From Pseudotabrizicola sp. (GTDB taxonomy: Bacteria; Pseudomonadota; Alphaproteobacteria; Rhodobacterales; Rhodobacteraceae): a stretch of 64,000 bases of DNA. The DNA lies in NCBI RefSeq assembly GCF_030684215.1, contig NZ_JAUXOV010000036.1:62001-126000 (forward strand), given 5' to 3'. Positions within the stretch are counted from its first letter, which is position 1. The number at the start of each line of letters is the position of its first letter. Under the pieces are notes generated by a model. It was not told where the DNA came from. It did not search any database and worked only from the letters and a program-made list of their open reading frames with translations. Positions 36,886 through 44,595 of the stretch are shown piece after piece. Both the position numbers and the translations under genes were made by a program.

Positions 36886-36987
36886 CATTTTGCACTGTGG
36901 CTCTGCACGGCCCGGCTCTGGCTTTTGCTGGCATGGCAGAGTAGACCCGTCCAAAGCACGTCCAAAGCCCGTTCAGGAACGCAGCCC

Positions 36988-38079
36988 ATGACCGAATATT
37001 CCAACGCCATCTCCTCTGTTGAAGACATCATCGACGATGCCCGCAACGGTCGCATGTTCATTCTGGTGGACCATGAGGACCGCGAAAACGAAGGCGATCT
37101 GGTGATCCCGGCGCAGATGTGCACCCCGCAGGCTGTGAACTTCATGGCGACGTTTGGCCGGGGCCTGATCTGCCTTGCGCTGACCGCTGAACGGGTGGAC
37201 CAACTGGGCCTGCAACCCATGAGCCCGAAGAACTCGTCACGCCTTGCCTCGGCCTTCACCCTGTCGATTGAGGCGCGCGACGGGATTTCCACCGGAATTT
37301 CGGCAGCTGACCGGGCGCGCACGGTTTCCGTTGCGATCGACCAGACCAAAGGCCCGCAGGATATCGCCACCCCCGGCCACGTCTTTCCGCTGCGCGCGCG
37401 TGACGGTGGCGTTCTGGTGCGCGCCGGCCATACCGAGGCGGCGGTCGATGTGTCGCGTCTGGCGGGGCTGAACCCGTCGGGCGTGATTTGTGAGGTGATG
37501 AATGATGACGGGTCGATGGCGCGTTTGCCCGACCTGATCGTGTTTGCGCAAAAGCATGGGCTTAAGATTGGCACGATTTCCGATCTGATCGCCTATCGCC
37601 GCCGCAACGACAATTTGGTTAAGCTAAGCGAAGAGCGCAACGTCACCGCAGAGTTCGGCGGCGACTGGACCATGCGGATTTATACCGATGTGACCGAAGG
37701 TGCGGAACATGTGGTGCTGATAAAGGGCGACATCACCACACCCGGCCCGGTGCTGACCCGGATGCACACACTTGATCCGCTGTTGGATGTGGTCGGCCTT
37801 GGCGGGGCAGGGCGCACGGCGGAATTCGCCGAAGCGATGAAGCTGATTGCAGCCGAGGGGCGCGGTGTGCTGGTGCTGCTGCGTGAGCTGGACCGAAAGC
37901 TAATCTCGGATTCCGAGGCGTCACCGCAGACGCTGAAGCAATACGGTATCGGCGCACAGATCCTTGTGTCGCTTGGGGTGAATGAGCTGACCCTGCTGAC
38001 CAATTCGCCGCAGCCCAAGATTGTCGGGCTTGATGCCTATGGCCTGTCGATCACCGGCACCCGCAAGATCACGGAGTAA
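36988..38079 (+). CDS. ribB: RibBA-type protein: DHBP synthase with degenerate GTP cyclohydrolase II domain
   Basis: A protein of 363 residues. Residues about 1-205 are 3,4-dihydroxy-2-butanone-4-phosphate synthase with DHEDRENEGDLVIPA (acidic metal site), STGISAADRARTV and RAGHTEAAVDVSRLAG. Residues about 210-363 align with GTP cyclohydrolase II, but the zinc cysteines and the SLRCDCG-type segment are replaced by DPLLDVVGLGGAGR, with no Cys there. The second domain is therefore probably inactive and ring opening of GTP must come from another gene. Confidence 0.9.
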   Translation: MTEYSNAISSVEDIIDDARNGRMFILVDHEDRENEGDLVIPAQMCTPQAVNFMATFGRGLICLALTAERVDQLGLQPMSPKNSSRLASAFTLSIEARDGISTGISAADRARTVSVAIDQTKGPQDIATPGHVFPLRARDGGVLVRAGHTEAAVDVSRLAGLNPSGVICEVMNDDGSMARLPDLIVFAQKHGLKIGTISDLIAYRRRNDNLVKLSEERNVTAEFGGDWTMRIYTDVTEGAEHVVLIKGDITTPGPVLTRMHTLDPLLDVVGLGGAGRTAEFAEAMKLIAAEGRGVLVLLRELDRKLISDSEASPQTLKQYGIGAQILVSLGVNELTLLTNSPQPKIVGLDAYGLSITGTRKITE

Positions 38080-38082
38080 ACC

Positions 38083-38583
38083 ATGGCCACCGCAGAATCC
38101 CATTACACCCTGCCACTGCCGGTCTTTGACCACCCCGTGAAACTGCTGATCGTGGTGGCCCCGTATTACAAAGACATCGCTGATAACATGGTTGCGGGCG
38201 CGCGCGCGGTCGCAGCCGCCTGTGGGGCCGAGGTGGACCTGGTCGAAGTGCCCGGTGCGCTGGAGGTGCCGACCGCCATCGCCATGGCCGAACGTCAGGC
38301 CAAGTTTGATGGGTATGTAGCACTTGGCTGTGTGATCCGGGGGGAAACCACGCATTACGATACAGTGTGCAATGATTCCAGCCGCGCCATCAGCCTGATG
38401 GGGCTGCAAGGGGCCTGTATCGGCAATGGCATTCTGACAGTTGAAAACCGCGTTCAGGCCGAAGTGCGCGCCGACCCTGCGGGGCAGAATAAAGGTGGCG
38501 GGGCTGCCGCGGCGGCCTTGCACCTGATCGCACTTTCGCGCAAATGGGCGGGCCAGACGAAAGGGATCGGGTTCCGCGCATGA
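38083..38583 (+). CDS. ribH: 6,7-dimethyl-8-ribityllumazine synthase
   Basis: A protein of 166 residues that condenses the two riboflavin precursors into lumazine. Family segments: IVVAPYYKDIADNMVAGA, EVPGALEVPTAI, ALGCVIRGETTHYDTVC (with the catalytic His) and ENRVQAEVRA. It starts 3 bases after ribBA and overlaps nusB by 4 bases, which ties the operon together translationally. Confidence 0.95.
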   Translation: MATAESHYTLPLPVFDHPVKLLIVVAPYYKDIADNMVAGARAVAAACGAEVDLVEVPGALEVPTAIAMAERQAKFDGYVALGCVIRGETTHYDTVCNDSSRAISLMGLQGACIGNGILTVENRVQAEVRADPAGQNKGGGAAAAALHLIALSRKWAGQTKGIGFRA

Positions 38584-39080
38584 CTGACAACACACCGGCC
38601 GCCAAATCAGGCGCCAAACCCAGCAACGCCGAGAAAAAGCAGATGCGCTCTGCCGCGCGGCTGTATGCTGTTCAGGCCCTGTTCCAGATGGAGGTGTCCG
38701 GCCAGACCATCAAGGCGATCTGCCGCGAGTTTGAGGTGCACCGCTTTGGCGCTACCTATGACGAGGGTGAATTTGCCGAAGGCGACGTGACCCATTTCCG
38801 CACACTCGTGGACCATGCTGTGAACTTTCAGGCGCTGATCGACCAGATGACCGACCGCGCTTTGGTCGCCAAATGGCCGATTGACCGGATCGACCCGGTG
38901 CTGCGCGCTCTGTTCCGGGCGGCCGGGGCCGAGTTGACCCAGATGCCGACCCCGCCCAAAGTGGCGATCACCGAATTTGTCGATGTGGCAAAGGCGTTCT
39001 TTCCCGAAGGAAAAGAATCCAAATTTGTCAACGCAGTGCTGGATCATATGGCGCATGAGGCCAAGCCCGAAGGGTTCTGA
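38580..39080 (+). CDS. nusB: Transcription antitermination factor NusB
   Basis: A protein of 166 residues. NusB with NusE binds boxA RNA and keeps RNA polymerase elongating through rRNA operons. Segments typical of the family: SAARLYAVQALFQMEVSG, KWPIDRIDPVLRALFRAAG, PPKVAITEFVDVAKAFF and KFVNAVLDHM. ATG overlaps the ribH stop (ATGA). The ribH-nusB linkage is widespread in bacteria. Confidence 0.95.
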   Translation: MTDNTPAAKSGAKPSNAEKKQMRSAARLYAVQALFQMEVSGQTIKAICREFEVHRFGATYDEGEFAEGDVTHFRTLVDHAVNFQALIDQMTDRALVAKWPIDRIDPVLRALFRAAGAELTQMPTPPKVAITEFVDVAKAFFPEGKESKFVNAVLDHMAHEAKPEGF

Positions 39081-39122
39081 TGCGTTATGGTGTCAGTGCC
39101 TTCAAACCACAGGACCCTGATC

Positions 39123-39527
39123 ATGACCCGCCTTACCTTCGCGCTTACCGCCGCCCTTGGACTTGCCGCCTGTCTACCCGCGGTGGCATATGGTGTGCCA
39201 CCTGAATACCTTGCCATCGAATGGAAGCTGGTGTCGATCGACGGCCAGCCCTTTCTTGCGCGCGGAAATCTTGACCTGAGTACGGCAGGAAAGATCGCAG
39301 GGCAGGGGCCGTGCAACCGCTTTTTTGCCGAGTATGGTGGAACCCTGCCCGATTTTCGCCTTGGTGCGATTGGCGCAACCCGGATGGCCTGCCCTGACCT
39401 TGCGGCTGAGTCGGCGATGTTTGCGGCGCTTGGCCAGATGACCCGTGCCGAAGTGACGGGGCCGGTGACACTGCTGCTGACCGGGCCAAAGGGCGGCAGT
39501 ATGGAATTTGTCCGCCCGATGAACTGA
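39123..39527 (+). CDS. META-domain lipoprotein
   Basis: A protein of 134 residues. The signal sequence ends in LAAC (Cys near 17), suggesting lipidation. The rest resembles the META/HslJ domain: EWKLVSIDGQPF, GQGPCNRFFAEYGGTLPDFR and IGATRMACPDLAAESAMFAAL, with a conserved Cys pair. HslJ-type proteins are envelope stress proteins of unclear role. Start at ATG 39123. Confidence 0.78.
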   Translation: MTRLTFALTAALGLAACLPAVAYGVPPEYLAIEWKLVSIDGQPFLARGNLDLSTAGKIAGQGPCNRFFAEYGGTLPDFRLGAIGATRMACPDLAAESAMFAALGQMTRAEVTGPVTLLLTGPKGGSMEFVRPMN

Positions 39528-39619
39528 CAATCGCTGCGCGCGCCAACCCCTGCGGCAATATGGGCCTTTTGCTTTGTCTCAGCTGCGCTACATTGCGTAC
39601 CTTGGATAGGAGCGCCCAA

Positions 39620-39949
39620 ATGCCCAAACTCATCCGCCTTTATATCGTCAACGTCGCCATTGGTTTTGCCATTTCCGCGGTCTTTGTGGCGGCTTTGGTC
39701 TGGCTGGATGTCGCAGGGCTGCAACGACTTATTCTGGGCGCGCCCATGGGGTGGGTCGCCGCCCTGATGCTTGTCATGTTCAACGGGGTCGTGTTTGCCG
39801 GAGTGCAATTCGCCATCGCCGTGATGCGGATGGCTGACACCGATGACACGCCCTCGGGTGGCACCCGCGCCCGGCTGCCTTTGGTGCCTGTGCGGGTGGC
39901 TGCGACATCGCGCATCCGCTCTGACAACCGTCCAGATTCACGGCGCTAG
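39620..39949 (+). CDS. Two-helix membrane protein, unknown
   Basis: A protein of 109 residues with two membrane segments (about 8-30 and 40-66) and a basic Arg/Ser-rich cytoplasmic tail. AGGAG lies before the ATG at 39620. I do not recognise the family. It is on the same strand as the META lipoprotein, 92 bases away. Confidence 0.65.
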   Translation: MPKLIRLYIVNVAIGFAISAVFVAALVWLDVAGLQRLILGAPMGWVAALMLVMFNGVVFAGVQFAIAVMRMADTDDTPSGGTRARLPLVPVRVAATSRIRSDNRPDSRR

Positions 39950-40029
39950 GCATTTCTGCAAAAGTGTCGTCAGACATATTGTTTCATAGATTCAATTGAT
40001 TGATTTCCCCGGCGTCACTTCACGCGTCG

Positions 40030-40043
40030 TCACAGATCTGTGA
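40030..40043. promoter_or_regulatory. 14-bp perfect palindrome upstream of the DUF481 gene
   Basis: TCACAGATCTGTGA, 80 bases before the start of the outer-membrane protein gene. Perfect dyad symmetry and location fit a regulator half-site pair. The arrangement is the inverse of the usual CRP/FNR order, so the regulator is not identified. Confidence 0.4.
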
Positions 40044-40122
40044 GCCACCGGAACTTTGATCATATTTGCCGCGTTTCATACGCGACCGGCACGAGAGAGG
40101 CCGGTGTGTGTGAAAGGATATT

Positions 40123-40971
40123 ATGATGACAGTCAAACTCCGCACCTTGGGTGCCGGCGTGCTGGCTATTGCCGCCGCCCAAGTCGCTTTTGCACCTGCC
40201 GCTGTGGCGCAGGTTGCGATTACGGGCGTTGAATCGGTCAATGATCGGATCGACGACATCAACGAAAATGTAGCGGAAGATATGGCTCGTGCTGAAGATG
40301 CAGCGCGTTTCGGCAACCCAGAGTTCCGCCCCGGTCTGAGCGGCTCGGCTTCGCTGGGCTATTCGGGCAAGACCGGCAACAACGAGTCGCAAGACATCTC
40401 TGCTGGGGTGCGTCTTCGGTATGCGCAGGGCAATCTGGTTCAGACCTTAGGCGCAGCGCTCGACTTTTCCGAAGCGAACAACGCTGCGACCAAAGAAGAC
40501 ATTCTGGCCGTCTATGACGCGAACTATTACTTCGACCAGAATTTTTATGGCTTTGTCCTGGCCCGTCTGGAATCCGATGGTCTGGCCAGCACGGTCGATG
40601 AAAACCGTCGCGATGCCTTCCTTGGCTTTGGTCCGGGCTACCGCATCGTAAACACGCCAGACATGACGTGGCGTGTGCAGGCCGGTGTCGGCGTCAGCTA
40701 TCTACAGGATGGCGCGCGCAATTCGACCACGGAAACCGGCTATCTGGCTGCGTCGCGATTCTTCTACAAGATCAACGACAACGTCTTCGTGACGAATGAC
40801 ACCGACATTCTGAAGTCGAAAACGGCTCTGCGGGCGAACAACGACCTTGGCCTGAACGTCAAGATGACCGACACCCTGTCAACCCGTGTCAGCTATCTGA
40901 CCGAGTATAACGACAACCGCGCGATCCGCACCGACAACAAGTTGGGTGTGTCGCTGGTGTTCGGCTTCTAA
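40123..40971 (+). CDS. DUF481 outer-membrane protein
   Basis: A protein of 282 residues. A signal peptide (AIAAAQVAFAPAAVAQ, cleavage near 29) is followed by a polar segment with IDDINENVAEDMARAED, then alternating strands ending in GVSLVFGF, whose last residue is aromatic as in outer-membrane barrels. RPGLSGSASLGYSGKTGN matches the start of the DUF481 (YdiY-like, salt-induced) family. The pore or receptor role is unknown. A palindrome lies upstream, and a strong terminator follows. Confidence 0.82.
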   Translation: MMTVKLRTLGAGVLAIAAAQVAFAPAAVAQVAITGVESVNDRIDDINENVAEDMARAEDAARFGNPEFRPGLSGSASLGYSGKTGNNESQDISAGVRLRYAQGNLVQTLGAALDFSEANNAATKEDILAVYDANYYFDQNFYGFVLARLESDGLASTVDENRRDAFLGFGPGYRIVNTPDMTWRVQAGVGVSYLQDGARNSTTETGYLAASRFFYKINDNVFVTNDTDILKSKTALRANNDLGLNVKMTDTLSTRVSYLTEYNDNRAIRTDNKLGVSLVFGF

Positions 40972-40996
40972 ATCAAGCGCTCACACACAAAATAGA

Positions 40997-41025
40997 AAGG
41001 GGCGGAGAAATCCGCCCCTTTTTTC
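40997..41025. terminator. Strong terminator shared by the DUF481 gene and the 6S RNA
   Basis: A perfect 10-bp stem AAGGGGCGGA/TCCGCCCCTT (40997-41006 with 41011-41020), loop GAAA, then TTTTTC on the plus strand. On the minus strand the same stem is followed by TCTATTTTG, so it can also end the minus-strand RNA. Confidence 0.85.
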
Positions 41026-41046
41026 ATGTTTGCCGTCCGAAAATTT

Positions 41047-41214
41047 GGGTGGCGGGCCCGCAGCAGCCGTGGGTGGCATGGTTTCCCGAGAGCCAGAGGT
41101 CTCAGGTGGGCACCAGGTAGCAAGACCAGGATCTTGCCAGAGCCAGCATCCATTCGTTTGCTTATCGGCCACTGGAAAAAAGCCCCAGCACGCGAAGAGC
41201 AGCACCCGCCACTC
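41047..41214 (-). ncRNA. ssrS: Probable 6S RNA
   Basis: A roughly 168-nt structured transcript on the minus strand. Its ends pair over about ten positions (41205-41214 with 41047-41056, GTGGCGGG/CCCGCCAC core). Inside are a hairpin GCAAGA/TCTTGC (41120-41137) and minus-strand sequence resembling E. coli 6S RNA: TTCGC followed by TGGCCGATA (41163-41171), and a 3' part like GGCTGCTGCGGG. Long terminal stem, open middle and length fit 6S RNA, which binds sigma-70 RNA polymerase in slow growth. A promoter lies at 41218-41246 and a terminator at 40997-41025. Not checked with a covariance model. Confidence 0.62.
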
Positions 41215-41217
41215 ACA

Positions 41218-41246
41218 TAGATAAGCGCGCAAGAGCTCGCCCGCAA
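41218..41246 (-). promoter_or_regulatory. Sigma-70-type promoter for the 6S RNA
   Basis: Read on the minus strand: -35 TTGCGG (41246-41241), a 17-base spacer and -10 TATCTA (41223-41218). Transcription would begin about 5-8 bases later, at the 5' strand of the terminal stem. Confidence 0.55.
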
Positions 41247-41285
41247 GGCTTGTCAGGTGTTCATCTTTCGTTCATATTTGGCGCC

Positions 41286-41750
41286 ATGGACAGGATCACA
41301 GACCCATCGCCGCAGATGCCCGGCCAGCGCCTTGCCCGCGGGGTTGCGCGCGGCCTGCGCGATATGGGCTTTGTTACGGTCGAAGAACTGGTGCCAGCCC
41401 CTGGCTTGCGCGTCGATCTGATGGCGCTTGGCCCAAAGGGGCAGGTCTGGATTGTGGAGTGCAAATCCTGCCGGGCCGATTATCAGGCCGACCGGAAGTG
41501 GCAAAACTATCTGCATTGGTGCGACCGCTTTTTCTGGGCGGTGGATGCCGATTTCCCGACCGGGCTTTTGCCCGACGAAACCGGCCTGATCCTTGCCGAT
41601 GCCTACGGCGCAGAAATCATGCGGATGGGCACCGATACGCCACTGGCACCTGCCCGGCGCAAAGCGGTGGTGCAGGGCTTTGCCCGCCACGCCGCGCTGC
41701 GCCTGCAGGCGCTGCGCGATCCTGCGGGCATTATTTCCGCTTGGGCTTAG
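41286..41750 (+). CDS. mmcB: MmcB-family DNA repair protein
   Basis: A protein of 154 residues. It has a PD-(D/E)xK-like nuclease core: LRVDLMALGPKGQVWIVECK (Asp, then Glu-x-Lys), DRKWQNYLHWCDRFFWAV and LPDETGLILADAYGAEI. Caulobacter MmcB is a DNA-damage-response protein of this family. The start ATG 41286 begins the domain; the frame is open 12 codons further upstream. The 3' end overlaps the converging small gene by 20 bases. Confidence 0.85.
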   Translation: MDRITDPSPQMPGQRLARGVARGLRDMGFVTVEELVPAPGLRVDLMALGPKGQVWIVECKSCRADYQADRKWQNYLHWCDRFFWAVDADFPTGLLPDETGLILADAYGAEIMRMGTDTPLAPARRKAVVQGFARHAALRLQALRDPAGIISAWA

Positions 41751-41946
41751 GCTTGACCGAGCCCATGGCGCGCACGGCTTCGGCTGCGGCGCGCAGTTCT
41801 TCGGCGATTTCTTCCGCTTCTTCCGGCTCGAAATCCAACGGCAATTCTACACCACCATCCGCCTCGATATAGATGCGCACCATGCCGGCCGAGGTCGGCC
41901 CGATCTGCAGGTTCGCAGCGATCTCGCTTTCCTTGTCGATGCCCAT
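41731..41946 (-). CDS. DUF6324-like small acidic protein
   Basis: A protein of 71 residues. SEIAANLQIGPTSAGMVRIY, then ELPLDFEPEEAEEIAEEL and a basic tail (KPKPKRK). AAGGGGG precedes ATG 41946. Short, soluble and acidic, conserved-looking; function unknown. The family name is from memory and less certain than the gene. It is convergent with and overlaps mmcB by 20 bases. Confidence 0.7.
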   Translation of the reverse strand: MGIDKESEIAANLQIGPTSAGMVRIYIEADGGVELPLDFEPEEAEEIAEELRAAAEAVRAMGSVKPKPKRK

Positions 41947-42115
41947 TCCGGCCCCCTTGCTGTCTTTTTCACGGCCTAGCGTCCTTTGCCACTTTCTGCA
42001 AGCGCACCCGCTATCACCGAACGGTCTGCCCCGGCAGGATACTGGCCCGAGTGACAAGATTTGCGCCAAAGCCTGCTTGCAATCCAAGTCAAGGAGCGTT
42101 AAATCGCCCCCAAGT

Positions 42116-42192
42116 GCCGGCTTAGCTCAGTTGGTTAGAGCACTAGATTGTGGATCTAGGGGTCCCCCGTTCGAGCCGGGGAGCTGGTACCA
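42116..42192 (+). tRNA. tRNA-His (anticodon GTG), alphaproteobacterial type
   Basis: A 77-nt cloverleaf with encoded CCA (42190-42192). The acceptor GCCGGCT pairs with AGCTGGT, giving two G-T pairs including G1-U72. The anticodon stem CTAGA/TCTAG encloses TTGTGGA, anticodon GTG. Position -1 is T, not G, and the discriminator is A (42189). Absence of the encoded G-1 and of C73 is the known alphaproteobacterial variant. Confidence 0.95.
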
Positions 42193-42221
42193 TCTAAACT
42201 TTCGATATCGTTGCAGAGTTT

Positions 42222-42243
42222 GGCCCTTCGGGGCCTTTTCTTT
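42222..42243 (+). terminator. Terminator after tRNA-His
   Basis: A 5-bp GC stem GGCCC/GGGCC with a TTCG tetraloop (42222-42235), followed by TTTTCTTTT, 30 bases after the tRNA. Confidence 0.65.
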
Positions 42244-42477
42244 TGGGCTCGCGGTCCGTCTTCGGTGATGGGCGGTGTCGGACGGACAGGCTTCTTCCAG
42301 ATATATTGGCGGAAGAAACGCCTCTGGTGCCTGACCGGGAATGGGTCGGCACTAGCGCTGACGTTCGCGCCGTGACAGTGATCTATTTGTTTTTGCTTGG
42401 GCAGAACAGAGAACACATATGACCCTGGAGGCATGTCTTTTTGCGGAATGCAGTTCATAAATCCACTGATAATACAC

Positions 42478-42504
42478 TTGAAGGTCGTTGGGCATCTGTA
42501 TAAT
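42478..42504 (+). promoter_or_regulatory. Promoter-like site for the broken glycosyltransferase
   Basis: TTGAAG (42478-42483), a 15-base spacer and a perfect TATAAT (42499-42504), 36 bases before the ATG. The spacer is short, so strength is uncertain. An AGGA ribosome site precedes the ATG. Confidence 0.4.
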
Positions 42505-42539
42505 TTTGCGCCGAGAATATATTTGCAGGATACCGCCCC

Positions 42540-44273
42540 ATGGAACTTGACACCGAATCCAAGGTTTTGGAAAGTCTGGAAGTTTTTAAGATTTCCAAGG
42601 ATTTCAGGGCCGCGCAAAAAATATTGGAAGATGGTATTAAGCGTTTCCCCGACAGCAAGGCGATTTTGCTACAAGCCCACAACAATTGTCGCGCGCTCGG
42701 AGACTTGAACGCTGCGGTTGTGCTTTCGTCCAGGCTTAGGGATGTTCACCCAGATTACTTTGATAGCTACGCACGTTTGACCCAAGATTTCAATTCATTG
42801 AAGAAGTTTGACGATGCTGTCTCTGTCATTGAGGAGGGGTTGATCAGATTTCCAAGCGATAAGTGGATACTGTTGGCGGCTCTGCAGACCTATCGTCACT
42901 TGGATCGAATAAAGGATGCGGTTGCCTGCGGTGAAACATTGGCGGAGAGGCATTCTGATTTTGTTCAGTTCTATCGGCCTTACTTTGATATTCTATTGAT
43001 ATGTGGCAACTATGGGGCGGCGCAGGAGCTTCTTGCCCGTACCGCTGCTGGCGTTGAAAGGGCAGAAATGCACCTTAATCTTCTGCTCAGTCAGAGGATG
43101 TATGATGAATACTTTTCTGAGCTTGAAAGATATGTATCTCTATTCCCTATGAAATCGACAGATTATGCAAGACGACTGCGAGATTTTTCTATATTGCAAA
43201 AAGAGCCAAGTGATCAGCGTCATCGGGTCGACAGTGACGTAGACATCATCTGTATTGCATCTGACGAGGCGCCATATATTTCTGATTTTATTCATCACTA
43301 TACATATCTAGGCTTCAAACGTATATTTGTTGGCCTGAACAATTGCAGTGATGACACTCAAAAAATAATCGAAAAGATAGCCGGCATTTTTCCAAATGTC
43401 TTTGTCATCGATGTGAATGCTGTCATAAGTGCATTCAAGCAATCCGGCTGCTATGCGCACCTCTTTGAATATGCACGGAAAGAGTCCAGCTCCAAATATT
43501 GCATGTTTGTAGATGTTGATGAATTCTGGGTGGCGGATCCATTCCCCAGTACGATACAGACCTTCATGAAAGATATTGCCACTTGCGATTGCATCTCTTT
43601 CCAGTGGATCAACATTCTAGGTGAAAGTATTTTTGCACGACCTTTGGCATTGAGTGGAAAAATTGGCATAAATCCTCATGTCAAAAGCTTAGTGAGATAC
43701 GATTCTGAATATATTGGATTTGGCGCGCATGCGCCCACGATAGCCAATATAGAAAGCCCGCGAACGCACCTAGGTCGGGATCCGGTCGCAAATCACAGGA
43801 AGACACCGACCGGTTATGCTGTCCATCAAATCACACCTGCCTCGTTGATGCCAAAGCTTCAAGACAAGGGCCTTGGGTAGATATTCCACAGATACAGTAG
43901 ATCTGAAATAGAGTTCAGCTATAGAATTTTCAAGGTTCACGCAAATGACGATACCAGCGCAGTCAGCTTCAAGACCAACAGGAAGGGTGGTTATTTAGCT
44001 AAATCTGAAAACAGCATTGCTGAGAGCAGCTTTTTGGATCGCGTTTTCGATGAAACTTCAATCACAGCCTAACACAATTCCCTTCAGGAGTTTGAGCTAA
44101 AATGTGGGGTTTCGGCAGATATTGAACGTGCAAAAAGCAAGATCAGTGAAGCATCTGTTTTGAGAATGCTTGAGGGGATACCTGAAGATATCTTTGAGCG
44201 TGACCATAAGGTTTTGCTGACAGCTTTTGCAGGAACTCGCTTTTTTGATTACATAGTCAACAGGAAATTATAG
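42540..44273 (+). pseudogene. TPR/glycosyltransferase gene broken by two in-frame stops
   Basis: The frame from ATG 42540 runs 446 codons to TAG (43878-43880), but the same frame continues sensibly for 63 codons (HRYSRSEIEFSYRIFKVHAN) to a TAA (44070-44072) and then 66 codons (SLQEFELKCGVSADIERAK, DYIVNRKL) to TAG 44271-44273. Intact, it would give about 578 residues. Residues 1-200 look like TPR helices (KILEDGIKRFPDSKAILLQA). Residues about 235-420 are a GT-A glycosyltransferase of the Glyco_tranf_2_4 type with DEAPYISDFIHHYTYLGF, LNNCSDDT and CMFVDVDEFW (DxD-like). The AT-rich codons differ from its neighbours, suggesting transfer. The truncated 446-residue product might still fold, since both main domains precede the first stop. 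Confidence 0.75.
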
Positions 44274-44595
44274 CGATAGTGCCCCCCTGTGCCATGGAAC
44301 ACGATGGCGCGCGCGGGTGGCTATGTTATAGCGGTTGCATGGCTGACAGACTTTGCCAGCGACAATGTTCTGCCAGTCTGTATCGCGATGTAAAATCATC
44401 CAAAAATTTGAAAATGCTTGAATAACGCTGCCTATGCACCCCACAAAACGCGACGAATCCATCTTTTCCCCTTAAACGCCTGAGCCAAGATCCCCTTGCG
44501 GGACGCTTGGGAATGGTGTGGCCCCGGCCAGACCCTTCCCCTTGCCGACGGGCTTGGCTATGGTCGCCCTCCGACCGAGAGGGGACCACAAGACC
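44274..44595. other. Spacer upstream of tex
   Basis: 322 bases without a gene I can support. Short minus-strand frames here lack family features. The left part is AT-rich like the preceding pseudogene, and composition returns to GC-rich near 44470. Promoter elements for tex are presumably here, but no strong -35/-10 pair stands out. Confidence 0.45.

Larger units (their letters stand above)
42193..42539. other. AT-rich spacer between tRNA-His and the broken glycosyltransferase
   Basis: 347 bases with no convincing gene. It contains a short hairpin terminator just after the tRNA and a promoter-like TATAAT close to its right end. The base composition changes here from the GC-rich chromosome to the AT-richer segment that follows. 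I see no integrase gene and no direct repeat of the tRNA 3' end. Confidence 0.5.

Noticed and set aside
42156-42617. 153-codon minus-strand frame across tRNA-His and the start of the broken glycosyltransferase
   Set aside because: It runs through a tRNA gene and a terminator, and its sequence has no family features.
43878-44072. Stop-codon readthrough or recoding in the glycosyltransferase gene
   Set aside because: Two different stops (TAG and TAA) lie in one frame with no recoding signal visible, in DNA that looks foreign. Decay by mutation is simpler.
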